Of a stretch of 64,000 bases of DNA, positions 1-10,529 are shown one piece after another (position 1 is the stretch's first letter; each line of letters starts with the position of its first letter). Source of the DNA: Acanthopleura granulata (taxonomy: Eukaryota; Mollusca; Polyplacophora; Chitonida; Chitonidae); contig JABBOT010000014.1 in the NCBI GenBank assembly GCA_016165875.1, positions 12,959,432-13,023,431 of the forward strand. The letters are read 5' to 3'. The notes under the pieces are model-generated. The model was not told the origin of the DNA. It searched no databases and saw nothing but the letters and a program-made list of their open reading frames with translations. The position numbers and the translations under genes are program-made.

Positions 1-49
1 CAACAAACGAGAATGGACACTGATGTACGAACTAAAGCCTATAGCAAAC

Positions 50-162
50 CTGTGTAAGGATGGGCTTGGGGAGCTGGGTAGTTGTTGGGGAGGGAGGTGA
101 CGGGCTGTCAATTTCCTGTTCTAAGGCCTCACTCCAGTGGATCTTGGAAGCTGGCTTTGGCG
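50..162 (-). CDS. Unknown minus-strand gene, coding exon 6
   Basis: The acceptor is TTTCCTGTTGACAG and the donor CAG|GTTTGC is weaker. One base from exon 5 plus 113 nt gives 38 codons: PPKPASKIHWSEALEQE, then a Ser/Pro/Thr-rich stretch ending KPILTQ. It ends in phase 0, so the gene continues beyond the left edge. Confidence 0.65.
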
Positions 163-3100
163 CTGTCAACAGGAAATAGAGAGTGTCGAACGACACCTTT
201 ACTTTATTTATTTATTTATTTATTTATTTGATTGGTGTTTTACGCCATACTCAAGAATATTTCACTTATACGACGACGGCCAGCATTATGGTGAGAGGAT
301 ACTGGGCAGAGCCTAGGGGAAAACCACAACCATCTGCAGGTTGCTGGCAGACCTTCCATGGTCCCTGGTACGGCCAGAGAGGAAGCCAGCATGAGCTGGT
401 CTTGAACTCACAGCGACCGCATTGGTGGGAGGCTGCGAGTCATTGTGCTGCGATAGCGCGCTAACTAACTGAGCGATGGAGACCCCCACGACACCTTTAC
501 ATGCACCAGGCAACTCCTTGTCACAGATCTATGAGTGACAAGCAGCAAACAAAGTACTATCATCTGTTTGTTTATTTGATAACAGTTGCAGCCATATTCA
601 GGAACTTACCTGCAAAAGAAAAAATCCTATGCTTTTGACTGGACAGTAAAGGTCATGTGGGATCTCCGAACCCTGCAGTCAATGCCAAATGCATCTGTTG
701 ACTAGGGTATCTCTCTTTGCATGACAGTGAAAACACTGGCAAATTAGAAGTTATTCGATGGTATATAGGCCTCTTGCGCTGAACTGACGGCTGACGCCTC
801 GCCCGATATGAGGGTTACTGGCACCAAATATTTCCCGCATCATCCTTTCACTAAGTAACATTGTAACTGATACCATCTGACCATCAGTCAGGTTATTCAA
901 TAGTGGCTACCAGGAAGAGCCACGAAGGAACCATTAGTAGTGAAACACTAAACCTTACCAAATAGATATTGCACTTCAAAGCTAGTGCAACTTTCTCCAC
1001 CCTCTGAAAGCTTCAAAAGCTAATGTTCGCTTGATGCAAAAGGTAATAAATAGTGCTGATAAAACATCTTAAATGGCAACACTAACTGAACATTGAGTCC
1101 AGTCAAAGGTCAAGATTTATTCTTTATGTAAGACAACATGAAATTTTTCTCCTGGTATAATTTTTTATATATATACGTATATGTATATTTTTTTTTTTTT
1201 TAGGCCATTGACCTAAAAACTGCCCGAGAGGGGCAGGGCTGGACATCACAGCAACAACTATATTAGACCAACCTCATCTGTGACTGAATGGATACAATGG
1301 ATACCAGCACAACAATCAAACAAACGAACAAGCAGAGAGTATACTCACGTGGGTAGTGTGTGACGATCATTGGTGAGTCGGCACACTTGATGTACTCCAC
1401 CAGTCTCTGGCCGTTACAGATTGTGTGGATCTTTGTGATGGTATCCAGGTCGGGCGGAGACTGTGGACACAGAACACTTGCTTTCAATTCACAGCCACTC
1501 GGTTGGTGAGTGCACTGGCGCAGCGTAATGACCCAGAAACCTCCCACCCATGCAGTCGCTGTGACTTCAAGCCATGTTCATGCTGGCTTCCTTTCCAGCC
1601 GTACATGGGAAGGTCTGTCAGCAACCGGCCGAGGGTTGTGGGTTTCCGATGGGCTCTCCTTCGCTTCCTCCCACCATAATGCTGGTCACCGTTGTACAAG
1701 TGAAACATTCTTGCGTACGACGTAAAACACCAACCAAATGTATACATAAATCAATTCACAGGCAATACTGGGCGTGAAAGACAAAAGCCACAACAGTCAA
1801 CATACAAGTGCTGCACAGGCTTTACAGAAAGACAAACAAATGCCTTAACATGCTCTTCTTTGAGTAACAGGAGTTCTTCTCCAGAGTTTGAAAATATCCA
1901 TCAAAGAAACACATTATCTTGCATATCAAAGTTGAAGAAAGCTATCAAGTGAAGCAACTTTCTTCAGATGGACACCAGAAAACTATGCATAAAAATACTT
2001 TCATTTGTTTGAATTTTGTGGTGTTCTATATGAGCCATATAGCTGGTGTCTACGATCTCCAACATTAAACTCACCACTAAACCTTGGAATAGCTCTTATT
2101 ACCTACAGGTATAATATTGCTTAATTTTAAATAATTTTCACCCAAAATTTTCAGTTCCCTCCCGCCATAATGCCGGACCCTGTTGTATTTGTCAAATATT
2201 CTTCTGCAAAACATCAACCCACGACCATCCGCAGGTTGCTGGCAGACCTTCCCACATACGGCCAGCGAGGAAGCCAGCATGAACTGGTCTTGAACTCACA
2301 GCGACCACAGTGGCGGGAGGCTTCGAGCCATTGTGCTGCGATAGCGCGCTAACCTACTGAGAGGCCCAGGGCAATTACACTGCACTGGCACGCTAGCCCC
2401 CACGGCCATGAAAGCCCATTTCTTGGATACCATTTTTAACTAGTCCTTTCTTCAATTTCAAGCTGCCTTTTCCTTTAATGTTAAGGCCATCCTTGGAGGT
2501 AAACCTTGACACTTATTGATTCCAGCTAGCAGACAGAATGCAATAAATATCCAAATTACATCTCATCAGATTTTTTTTCAAAAAATCTAATAGCTGGCAT
2601 AAATGAAATGGCCAGTTTAGACAGTTTGTATTTCCTCCTGTTCTTTGCGACAAGACTGCCTGATATAAGACCATTTAAACCACAGAATACCTCAGAGTTT
2701 TACAATCCTCTGTCACACTAAACTCTATGCTGCATATACTTACAATGCATAATAAAAGTGTTTTCGTGCCAATTCAAGACCGTGGACATCCAAGCATTAG
2801 CGGCTTTACTCCTGCCGACACGCTTTGCTCGTGCCGACACTCTCTGCAAGTGCCGACACGCTTTACTCGTGCCGACACGCTTTACTCATGCCGACACGCT
2901 TTACTCATGCCGACACGCTTTGCTCATGCCGACACGCTTTGCTCATGCCAACAAGCTTTGCCCGTGTAGACATGGCCGTGAAAACATTGTCAAAATAACA
3001 TGGAAGTTAATACAGAGCTCTGCTTCACAGCCTCATAAGTCAACAACTAGGTTTCGTTAATATTTTTCATATACTATGCAGATTATTCTGGAGTAAAACT

Positions 3101-6100
3101 AATTGTAAATGTGTCATTTCTGGTTGTTGTAAGCTGCAGTTCTCAGAATATTGTCCCGTGTTGTTCATTTTCCTATCTCTTTCCATGTTATCTTTCACCC
3201 CGTTGTCTGCTTGCCACTGCCGCAAGCGGGTGAAGTGCCCAGATGTCCGCAGTCTCGAATAATTTTCAGAACTTTTAAATCATTAGAAAACCTCAGATTA
3301 AAATCCTGTATCACACTTAACTCTGTTACTTAAAATGCATAATAAGTGTTTTCCTGCCAATAATTTTTCGGTATAAAGTTTACATAATTTACACAATTTA
3401 TAGTTACCAGTTCCACTTGGGTCTGGAGGTTAAGCCTTAGCCCAGCAGGGGAGGACATGGGTGGTGATGAGGACGGAACAGGGGAGCTAACTCTGTCTTC
3501 CATCAGAGGGGCTCCTGACAAGTTCATCGGGCGAATTCTACGTCCCCCTGAGCAGCTGTGTTCAGGGTTTGGGCCGTCTTCTGAAGATGTGGACACGCTG
3601 AGAGGAGAAAAGTAAGACGTAGCAGGTTCATGATCACTTCCTGTTTTAGCTCCTGCTGTCCGATTCTTGGCACATTCCCTCGACTGTGGCTTTTTGATTG
3701 GTGTTGATGTTTTGATGTTAAGGGTCACATCAATTGAGTTGTTGCCATGGTTAGGTGAGGTCGGGGATTGATCCTTACAAGGGCTGACCTCCATGTCAAA
3801 GGAAGACGACTAAAAGCAGAAGAAAGGGATATCTGAGAATTTCTCTCAACAACGTCAAAGGCTTAAACGAAAAGACAGCGATACACCAAACGTATATATG
3901 TACCGATGAAGAATCTTATTCATAGTTCAAAAACTGTCACTTTGTATTCTTGTGATGCATGAAGTAAAAAACATCCAAGTGGGGAGAATTGAACAGATTG
4001 CCACGCTCTCAATTTGAAACATTCAACGGTGAGATATTTTTACCACCCAAGAAGACATCTGTAGTACTTAGTTCACCATACAGAAGTGTGTTACATCAAC
4101 TGTTATGAATGTTAAACCTTTACCACAGTTAGACGTGTGCTTCCCACCTCACTGTAATACACACCACAGCAAGAAGTGTGCTTCCCACCTCACTGTAATA
4201 CACACCACAGCAAGAAGTGTGCGACACACCTCACTGTAATACACACCACAGCAAGAAGTGTGCGACACACCTCACTGTAATACACACCACAGCAAGAAGT
4301 GTGCGACACACCTCACTGTAATACATGTACACACCAAAGTTAAAAATGTGCTTCCCACATTCAATGTAGTACACACTTCAGCTAGAAGTGTGATTTAACA
4401 GCCTCACAGAAATACACACCACAGTGATAAAAGTTTCAACAGTTCTCTTGAAAAGTTCTCCTGAATAGACCCATCTATCAGGTGCCATGCTGAAATGCTA
4501 CATGTGCATGTCACTTTAAAAACTCTACCAGTTTATACAAATTAGAAAAATTATTCCATGTTCACATGTAGCTATGATTTACAGCATGATACACAACTTT
4601 ACAGCATAGACTAAAACAAACTCCCAATTTGGCAAAAGGAGCCACAATTGGCCATGCAAGCACTCATGCAAGCAAACTCTGTCTACAGAATGGCCAGACT
4701 TGAGTTATGTTCCAGACAGAAAAACGTGAACTCGTGACTGGAAATCTAACTCACTGGAGATCTGTTTTCATTAGTCTCATATGGTGCTGCCAACTTTCTT
4801 GGTCTCACCACTCTCACTTTACCTACAAAGAAAAACAGCAAACGTCTGTAAACAGGCTTGAAATGTACACGCAGTTGTAAAAAGCTAAAAGGGCATATGT
4901 ACGTACATGTCTATATTTACTTGCAGGTGTATAATATGCTAAACAGAACATACCTCATCAAACATACCAATATACATAGTGGTAGGGCACACTAGAAAAG
5001 CTCATGTGGATTACTACATGTACCAGTATCACAATGAACTAGATGGTCATAACTCTCTAGTCTACTGTAGACACAACTCAGTTTCAATAGGTTTCTTTTT
5101 GGAAATTACCTTGTGGTTTTAAAGGCACAGTAAAACTTTTGGATATGAAGTTTAGAGAAAATTTGCCTATTGCCGTTTGTTAACCCTGAACATTCGATGT
5201 CCTGAGTGAGGACTTGCGAAGTCGTGAATTTTCTGTGAAAAGAATGGATTTGTAAAACGATAACACAGACTTTTGGTATGTTAATTGCGTAGATGCTCTC
5301 GGCAAACACTCAAAAAGTAAAAAATAAAAGGGTTTATATGGAGAACGTTATAAAAAGGGCCTGTTCAAATGCTCAATTCTTGCACCAGTGTTTCCTTCCT
5401 TAAAAGTTTATTATCAGTTAATATAAATTTTGTCAACTTAGATGGTGTACAGCTTTACAAAAGGTCCACGAATTCCTGGCTGCAAATCAGAGTGAACTGT
5501 CACAAAACTTGTAAAACAGACTGTCTGAAGGTTATAGCACCTTAAAGCAATCTGACTTACAACAAAAGTTACAAAAACTTAATTTGTGAAATTTTTAGGA
5601 GTTCAAGGGAGAGAACCCACCATTTTTACTCTGACTGGAATCTCTTTTGCGGATTGCTCTCCCCTTCGGTTGGCTGGCATCACCGCTACCATTTTCCAAG
5701 TCATGGGACTTGAACCGTTTTTTGACCTGTACTGGAGTCATTGGCCCCGAAAATGGAACATTTCCTGTAGAGCTCTTCAAAACTGAACGACAGTTAGACG
5801 GGCTCACGGGCAATTCAGAAAATAATCGGCGATGCGGCACACAAGTTTTTCTTGAAGTGAGTGACCGTGAGGTTATACATTGTTCTCTGGAGACGAGATC
5901 TTCACTATTCAAATACATGTGTGTTGACATCACATCTAAACTGGAATCTTTTTCATTCTGCTCACTAGGTTTACTAGAAACCACTGTTGGCTGATTATCA
6001 TTTCCATTTAGAGGACATTTTGTGGTACGACTTTCTCCTGGCTGACTGGACGGAACATCAGCGTAGTCTGTCTGTGCAGAACTATTAGTGTACACTGCAT

Positions 6101-9100
6101 GACGCAATGGCATGTCACGAAACTTTCGATCTGATCTATGAACTACGTCCTGCCAGATTTCATTGGTGGTCCGAGAGTCTATAGAAACTGGACTGAGATA
6201 AGTTGACCGAACAACTTTATCCTTTGGCGGTGTTCCCGGCATTCTGCCGTCAAGGCCAGGTAAATACTGCACCGCAGCTTCTGAAACTTCCTCATGAGGT
6301 CCGGATTGGGTACTAATGCACTGACGCTCTTCACCTTCCACCTTGATCTTCTGTGGTGCTGACGGGGATAACAATGTCTGAGGACTATATTTTGATGGAG
6401 ATTTGTACGTTGTGAAAAGGGGCACAGATGGCTTCATAAACAGAAGTTCTGATGCTGGAACAAAGGTCTTTTCAAACGCTTTTTTCTTGTTACTCTTCAC
6501 AGTTTTCTGAGCATTACCTCTTGGCAGAGGGCTTGATGTTGAAAACTGAATGGGTAAAGACAGGATTTCTTTCTTTATCGGAGGCTGATTCAGGGTGTAT
6601 TTCACAAGCTCATCACACTGGCTTTGTTCGTCAGCGACCACTTCTGAGCGCTGCTCTCCGCTGTTCAGGAGACGTGGACTTTGCCAATTACCATCACCCT
6701 CGGCACTGCTGTCAACATAACACAAACTGCACGCAGCACTGTTGTCGCCATGGCAACAAGAGGCAGATTCGATGCTGTCACTTTTAACACTTAAGTCTGA
6801 ATACCCAAGAAGCTCTTCTGCTTCTTGCAGAAAGCTGGCACTTTCTTGGTTAGAGTTGGTGTCGGCTTTGAGCTCATCCTCCCCGTACTCTTCTTTCAGA
6901 TCATCTGGGAGTTCAAATATAGGTATGTGAGCTGTGTTCAGACCAACTGACAATCTGTTCACATCCGGCTGATGAAGAGCACTGTCGTCAGCCAATGAGA
7001 GCAGAGAGAAACTACTCTCAACCCCGCTGTCAATATCCTCGTGGGTTTTACAATGTGACAGGCCAAGGCCACCCATCAATTTCTTCCTCCTTGGGATTTC
7101 CTGGCCCAAAATCAGAGGGCCATCTGGAGTGTTGGATTGACTGATTTGAACACATGAACCTTCATCACTGATCCCAGGGATGTAAATAGCAGCTCGTTGT
7201 CGTCGTGACCTTACTGGCATCTTACTGAACCCGAAAGCATCTTCATCATCACTCAGATCTGTCATCTTCAAGCACTGCACGCTACTGCCCTTGATATCTG
7301 AAGAAGAAAATTAAAAATATTGAAAAAAAAAATGACCTACAAATGTAATATCAAAATTCTTGGTCAAAAGAAAAGTCTGAAAATACCACACCCTACCCCC
7401 ATGTTACACTACCAATCACCTGTCCTCACAAAATACCACACCCTACCCCCATGTTACACTACCAATCACCTGTCCTCACAAAATACCACACCCTACCCCC
7501 ATGTTACACTACCAATCACCTGTCCTCACAAAATACCACACCCTACCCCCATGTTACATTAGAAAACACCTGTCCTCACAAAATACCATACCGTACCCCC
7601 ATGTTACACTACCAATCACCTGTCCTCACAAAATACCATACCCTACCCCCATGTTATATTAGCAATAACCTGCCCTCACAAAATCAGTTGCCTATTGCTT
7701 TTTAATTCTGAAACAAAAAAGTCAGAAATCAACCAACTGGAGGAAAATTCCCATGCTCGTAATATTTATTTATTTATTTGGTTGTTGTTTTACGGCGTAC
7801 TCAAAAATATTTCACTTATATGATGGCAACCAGTATTATGGGGGAGCCTGGGGGAAACCCACAACCATGATCCGCAGGTTGCTGGTGGATATTCCCACAT
7901 ACGGCCGGAGAGGAAGCCAGCATGAGTTGGACTTGAACTGACAGCAACTGCATTGGTGAAAGGCACTGGGTCATAATGCCTCACTGGTGTGGTTAACCCC
8001 TCGGCCACAGAATCCCCATACAAATGTAATAAATTCAAAGAACAGATAAAGATTTTGAATGACGTGATATAGAATTAAGAATCTAATACATTCCATGTCC
8101 ATCGCTATTTTCCATATTAAGAATTGTTGTGACTAGATGACCAACTATTTTAAAACAAAAGTCAAAAATACTTCTCTAAAATCTACAATGTAATACACTC
8201 AAACAACAAGAACAGTTCACTTTCACTAAACACTGCAGTTTGATTTAAAATTAAATACTGAATTAAACATTGTTTTCTTTTAATTTAATACCTGCTTACT
8301 ATGTTATGACATAGAGAATTGCTGTGCTTAGATTCCCGTATTGCGATAAACATAAATATATATACATCTTAGTAAGCAATGTATTTGCAGCATGCATTTT
8401 ATTGTCACTATGAATACTTAATACTTTAATTTTGTGTTCTAAGATGAATTTAAAAAATCTATGCAAGAATAAAATTGTCATGTAGACCTCGGCATATGTA
8501 TTTCTGTTCAATTTTACACTGTTAAAAACACAATTTTGTGCCTTTCCAAATAGTTTCAAGATATCATTTGTGGATTTTAATACATCAAGAAAATCACAAT
8601 GAGCAAAATGAGCACCATTGAATTCTTAATCCTTGTCAGTGAGCAATTCATGGTGTTTATGACTACAAACTGTTGTTCCACGGTGACATGAGCTCCTGGC
8701 AGTGGAAGCTATTAGTATTGTGCAACATGGGTAAGTGTGTAAAACAATGGTCATGATATCTCATTTGAAGTCTTCTGCATTCAAACTATAGCTTCAAAAC
8801 TTGAGGCCTGAACCTGTTGTTGTGCCACTCACTGGCTGAATATTCAAGATAGAGACTCTACTAGGCCCGACGGCATTAAATATCTCATGCTATTGGTTTC
8901 AAAAAGGTAGTGAATGTCAGAACTCTGTTGGATATTTAAAAAATGTGACGTTCAAATTGGTTAATGACATCAAATCATCATTTTCATTGCTATTGCCATT
9001 ACTGTGACCCACAAAATTAAATGCTACTGAATACTGTGGCTGGTGACTATAGTAAAGAAACAATTTCCTGAACCATCCTTAAAAATGTGTTCGTTGGGCG

Positions 9101-9991
9101 TAACCTGACTGACCCTTCAAAAAAGGGCCTACATTAAACTCAAAAGTTTTAATTGGTATTTTGATGTTTTTATTTTATTTTTCTCCATGTTAATTTCTTT
9201 AAAATCTCTTTTTCAAGAGCAAGAATAAAAAAAAAAAGAATTCCCTACCGACCGACCCTCGGGTAAGGTTACGCCCGACAGTCTTTTAAGGGTGGTCCTG
9301 TCTAATTAGGAATTGGTCTAGAAATAAGGAGTGGTGTTCTTATGCCATGTGACTGGTCTCCAGAATTTGCAGCCTACAGGTACGGGTCATGCTATACAAC
9401 AAATCACAATGGAAATAAGTCTTTCTAGATAAAAGTGTGTCTTAGTTATCAGACCAGTTATCAGCCAATAAAATTTCTGACTGTATCTATTTGAAATAAC
9501 ATCCAAAACCCTCACAAGCTTCAATATTTAAAGTGTGCTCTGGAGTTTGTCTGTTTACTTTGATTAAATCTTATCAACCCTTAAGCAGCTAATACCAAGG
9601 CCAGACTAGGCCTCTGTCTCTGTCTTAGCTTTGACTCTCTTATTACCACCTCCTTGTATGTCAATGCTGCATTTTCTTAAATTACTATCTTCACTGACAA
9701 TGTCAAATTTCGGGAGATGCTGATGGACCTACAAATGTATTACAGACACAATTTCAACGTGCTCAAAGTAATGACAATTGAATGAATGTATAGAGGAGGG
9801 CTGAACGAATCATTCTTACTTTCATTTACTTCCATAGCATCATCACTAACAAATATTTTATCAATCATCGTGGACAATGTATACAGCAGGTAACAACAAC
9901 AACATATCCCTTGCACCGTCACCGCTATGCTCATAGCGGGGTCTGCCGAATGATAATCTAGCAGTTGTTTCAACGATTGAAAGTCTAACAT
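50..9991 (-). CDS. Unrecognised Ser/Pro-rich protein with N-terminal membrane-like segment, 3' part outside window
   Basis: Six exons form one open frame on the minus strand: 9991-9820, 7297-5630, 4822-4755, 3809-3408, 1460-1349 and 162-50. This gives 845 codons, still open at the left edge. All junctions are GT-AG and the phases agree (1, 1, 0, 0, 1, then 0). Residues about 20-42 are hydrophobic with four consecutive Cys (30-33), a possible membrane anchor or acylated segment. The rest is polar, Ser/Pro-rich and probably disordered, with many SP/TP sites; T578-P is followed by a KK pair as in CDK substrates. Short acidic (LSDDEDAFG) and basic (PVRSRRQRAA) blocks follow residue 64. Exon 5 (IHTICNGQRLVEYIKCADSP) looks folded and conserved. 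I do not recognise the family and assign no function. The frame is well supported by splice logic; identity is unknown. Confidence 0.75.
190..500 (-). mobile_element. tRNA-derived SINE, full length, with 13-bp target-site duplication
   Basis: The element (203-487) is inverted: (TTTA)n tail, conserved tail block ATTGGTGTTTTACGCC, body, then the tRNA-like head ending in GCGCTAACTAACTGAGC. Identical 13-bp duplications, ACGACACCTTTAC, flank it at 190-202 and 488-500, which shows insertion by target-primed reverse transcription. In the sense orientation the family has a pol III A box (TGGCTCAGTCGG) and B-box-like GAGTTCAAGTCC. Confidence 0.92.
1349..1460 (-). CDS. Unknown minus-strand gene, coding exon 5
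   Basis: The acceptor TGTGTCCACAG and the donor CCAC|GTGAGTAT bound 37 codons plus one base. The sequence (SPPDLDTITKIHTICNGQRL then VEYIKCADSPMIVTHYP) has the mixed composition of a folded domain, unlike the rest of the protein. A SINE lies only about 27 bp upstream of the acceptor. I could not match it to a family. Confidence 0.75.
1487..1745 (+). mobile_element. tRNA-derived SINE, sense orientation
   Basis: It runs from a degraded A-box region, through a B-box relative (GACTTCAAGCC), to the tail block GACGTAAAACACCAACCAAAT. It lies in intron 4 of the minus-strand gene, its head within about 27 bp of the exon 5 acceptor. Confidence 0.85.
2157..2378. mobile_element. Chimeric SINE: sense tail joined to inverted body
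   Basis: Positions 2157-2216 carry the SINE tail in sense orientation (CCATAATGCCGG, then CAAATATTCTTCTGCAAAACA). At about 2217 the sequence switches to the inverted body and head (CCACGACCATCCGCAGG, ending GCGCGCTAACCTACTGAG). The two halves therefore point in opposite directions. It lies in intron 4 of the minus-strand gene. Confidence 0.8.
2805..2975. repeat. 19-bp tandem repeat, about 8 copies
   Basis: The unit is close to TGCCGACACGCTTTACTCA, with small substitutions. It lies in intron 4 of the minus-strand gene. Because 19 is not a multiple of 3, all three plus frames stay open through it and give a spurious repetitive peptide, which I do not call as coding. Confidence 0.9.
3408..3809 (-). 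CDS. Unknown minus-strand gene, coding exon 4 (134 codons)
   Basis: The acceptor is CTTCTGCTTTTAG and the donor is CTG|GTAACT. It encodes a Ser/Pro-rich disordered stretch with several SP sites and ends LNLQTQVEL. An unspliced reading would add a tail of low coding character from the intron and stop near 3330; the donor at 3406-3407 is preferred because it joins exon 5 in phase 0. Confidence 0.7.
4131..4432. repeat. 41-bp tandem repeat, about 7 copies
   Basis: The unit starts GTGTGCTTCCCACCTCACTG and ends with TAATACACACCACAGCAAGAA. The first five copies are nearly identical and the last two diverged. It lies in intron 3 of the minus-strand gene, between exons 3 and 4. Confidence 0.92.
4755..4822 (-). 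CDS. Unknown minus-strand gene, coding exon 3 (68 nt)
   Basis: The acceptor TTTTTCTTTGTAG and the donor CCA|GTGAGT bound 68 nt. Joined to the last base of exon 2 this gives 23 codons with no stop: a basic stretch (KVRVVRPRKLAAPYE) then polar residues. It ends in phase 0, as exon 4 requires. The double phase match supports a real exon despite its size. Confidence 0.65.
5630..7297 (-). CDS. Unknown minus-strand gene, coding exon 2 (1668 nt)
   Basis: The acceptor is TTTCTTCTTCAG and the donor is AGA|GTAAAA. The exon carries about 555 codons without a stop, the longest open frame in the window, of which residues 64 to 613 are uninterrupted. It begins with an acidic stretch then an Arg-rich block, and later has repeated SP/TP sites and basic clusters (VKKRFK, RAIRKR). 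Without the splice, the frame runs 35 nt further to a stop at about 5595. I chose the splice because it joins exon 3 in frame. Confidence 0.85.
7380..7685. repeat. 50-bp tandem repeat, 6 copies
   Basis: The unit contains AAATACCACACCCTACCCCC, then ATGTTACACTACCAATCACC and TGTCCTCACA. It lies in intron 1 of the minus-strand gene, about 80 bp before the exon 2 acceptor in transcription sense. On the transcribed sense strand each copy carries closely spaced G runs (GGGGGTAGGG). Confidence 0.93.
7764..8018 (-). mobile_element. tRNA-derived SINE, inverted
   Basis: It begins with a TTTA-rich tail, then TTTTACGGCGTACTCAAAAA and the body block GGAAGCCAGCATGAGTTGGA, and ends near GGTTAACCCCTCGGCCACAG in the tRNA-like head. 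It lies in intron 1 of the minus-strand gene. No clear target-site duplication was found. Confidence 0.88.
8030..9060. other. Intron 1 of the minus-strand gene, unremarkable stretch
   Basis: AT-rich intronic sequence between a SINE and a palindromic element. I see no coding exon, RNA gene or repeat in it. Confidence 0.5.
9061..9316. repeat. Imperfect palindrome of about 256 bp, MITE-like
   Basis: The arms 9061-9114 and 9261-9316 are imperfect reverse complements. The core match is 11 bp, GGGCGTAACCT (9096-9106) with AGGTTACGCCC (9266-9276). The outer ends also correspond (CAATTTCCTG against the complement of TTAGGAATTG). The centre is A-rich with no coding. It lies in intron 1 of the minus-strand gene. 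Confidence 0.6.
9820..9991 (-). CDS. Unknown minus-strand gene, coding exon 1
   Basis: The ATG at 9991-9989 opens 57 codons plus one base, followed by the donor GTAAGA. The exon encodes the hydrophobic Cys-rich segment (ICCCCYLLYTLSTMI). A 6-codon upstream reading frame starts at 10005-10003 and overlaps this ATG, so initiation may be attenuated. The phase-1 end fits exon 2, where the split codon makes Asn58. Confidence 0.65.
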
Positions 9992-10115
9992 GCTTCATCT
10001 AACATCAGAATACAAGTATATGTGGTACAAGATTCAATTTCCAGATGTAAACAACTCACATGAAAGCACCTGTTTATCTCTCCACTTCAACGACAACGGT
10101 TTAAATTTGGAGCCA

Positions 10116-10140
10116 CGCAATGACGTCACTTCCTCTTAAG
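10116..10140 (-). promoter_or_regulatory. ETS/CRE composite element, likely promoter of the minus-strand gene
   Basis: On the minus strand the sequence reads GGAAGTGACGTCATTGCG: an ETS core (GGAA) joined to a perfect palindromic CRE (TGACGTCA, 10121-10128). The element lies about 130 bp upstream of the exon 1 ATG. Joined ETS/CRE motifs are known in many animal housekeeping promoters. No TATA box is visible. The transcription start is inferred to lie between 10000 and 10115. Confidence 0.6.
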
Positions 10141-10354
10141 GGAAGCAACTTATGACAATGATTACTCAAGAGCTGTCTGTTGTTCACGTGAGCCACTTAA
10201 CATGTGCATCGCGTTTATTTTTCTTTTACCCATGTAATTAGCCTACCGCTAAGAAAATTTAAAGCCTATTTGTAATCCAAAAAGTAAATGCTTAATAATT
10301 CAGTTTCACAGCCTACGTACATGTACATCGATGATCAGTTTCATGATTGATTAA

Positions 10355-10515
10355 GGGGCCTCCGTGGCTCAGTCGGTTAGCGCGCTATCGTAGCACAATG
10401 ACCCAAAGCCTCCCACCAATGCGGTCGCTGTGAGTTCAATGCCAGTTCATGCAGGTTTCCTCCCAGGCCGTATGTGGGAAGGTCTGCCAGCAACCTGCGG
10501 ATGGTCGTGGTTTTC
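10355..10515 (+). mobile_element. tRNA-derived SINE, 3'-truncated, best-preserved head
   Basis: It starts GGGGCCTCCGTGGCTCAGTC, with an intact A box (TGGCTCAGTCGG) and GCGCGCTATCG. The B-box region reads GAGTTCAATGCC. The similarity stops after GGATGGTCGTGG, so the tail is missing, unlike the usual 5' truncation. Confidence 0.88.
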
Positions 10516-10529
10516 AGACTCTGGTTAAC

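Noticed and set aside
1263..1348. Extension of exon 5 of the minus-strand gene toward 1263
   Set aside because: The reading past 1349 crosses a strong GTGAGTAT donor, and splicing there joins exon 6 in frame.
2727..3060. Repetitive open frames over the 19-bp array
   Set aside because: They arise because the repeat lacks stops in any phase; the period is not a multiple of 3 and the region is an intron of the opposite-strand gene.
7320..7705. Open frames in the 50-bp array
   Set aside because: They are repeat artefacts inside intron 1 of the minus-strand gene.
10355..10440. tRNA gene
   Set aside because: A and B boxes are present but the sequence cannot form a full cloverleaf with an acceptor stem and continues into the SINE body.
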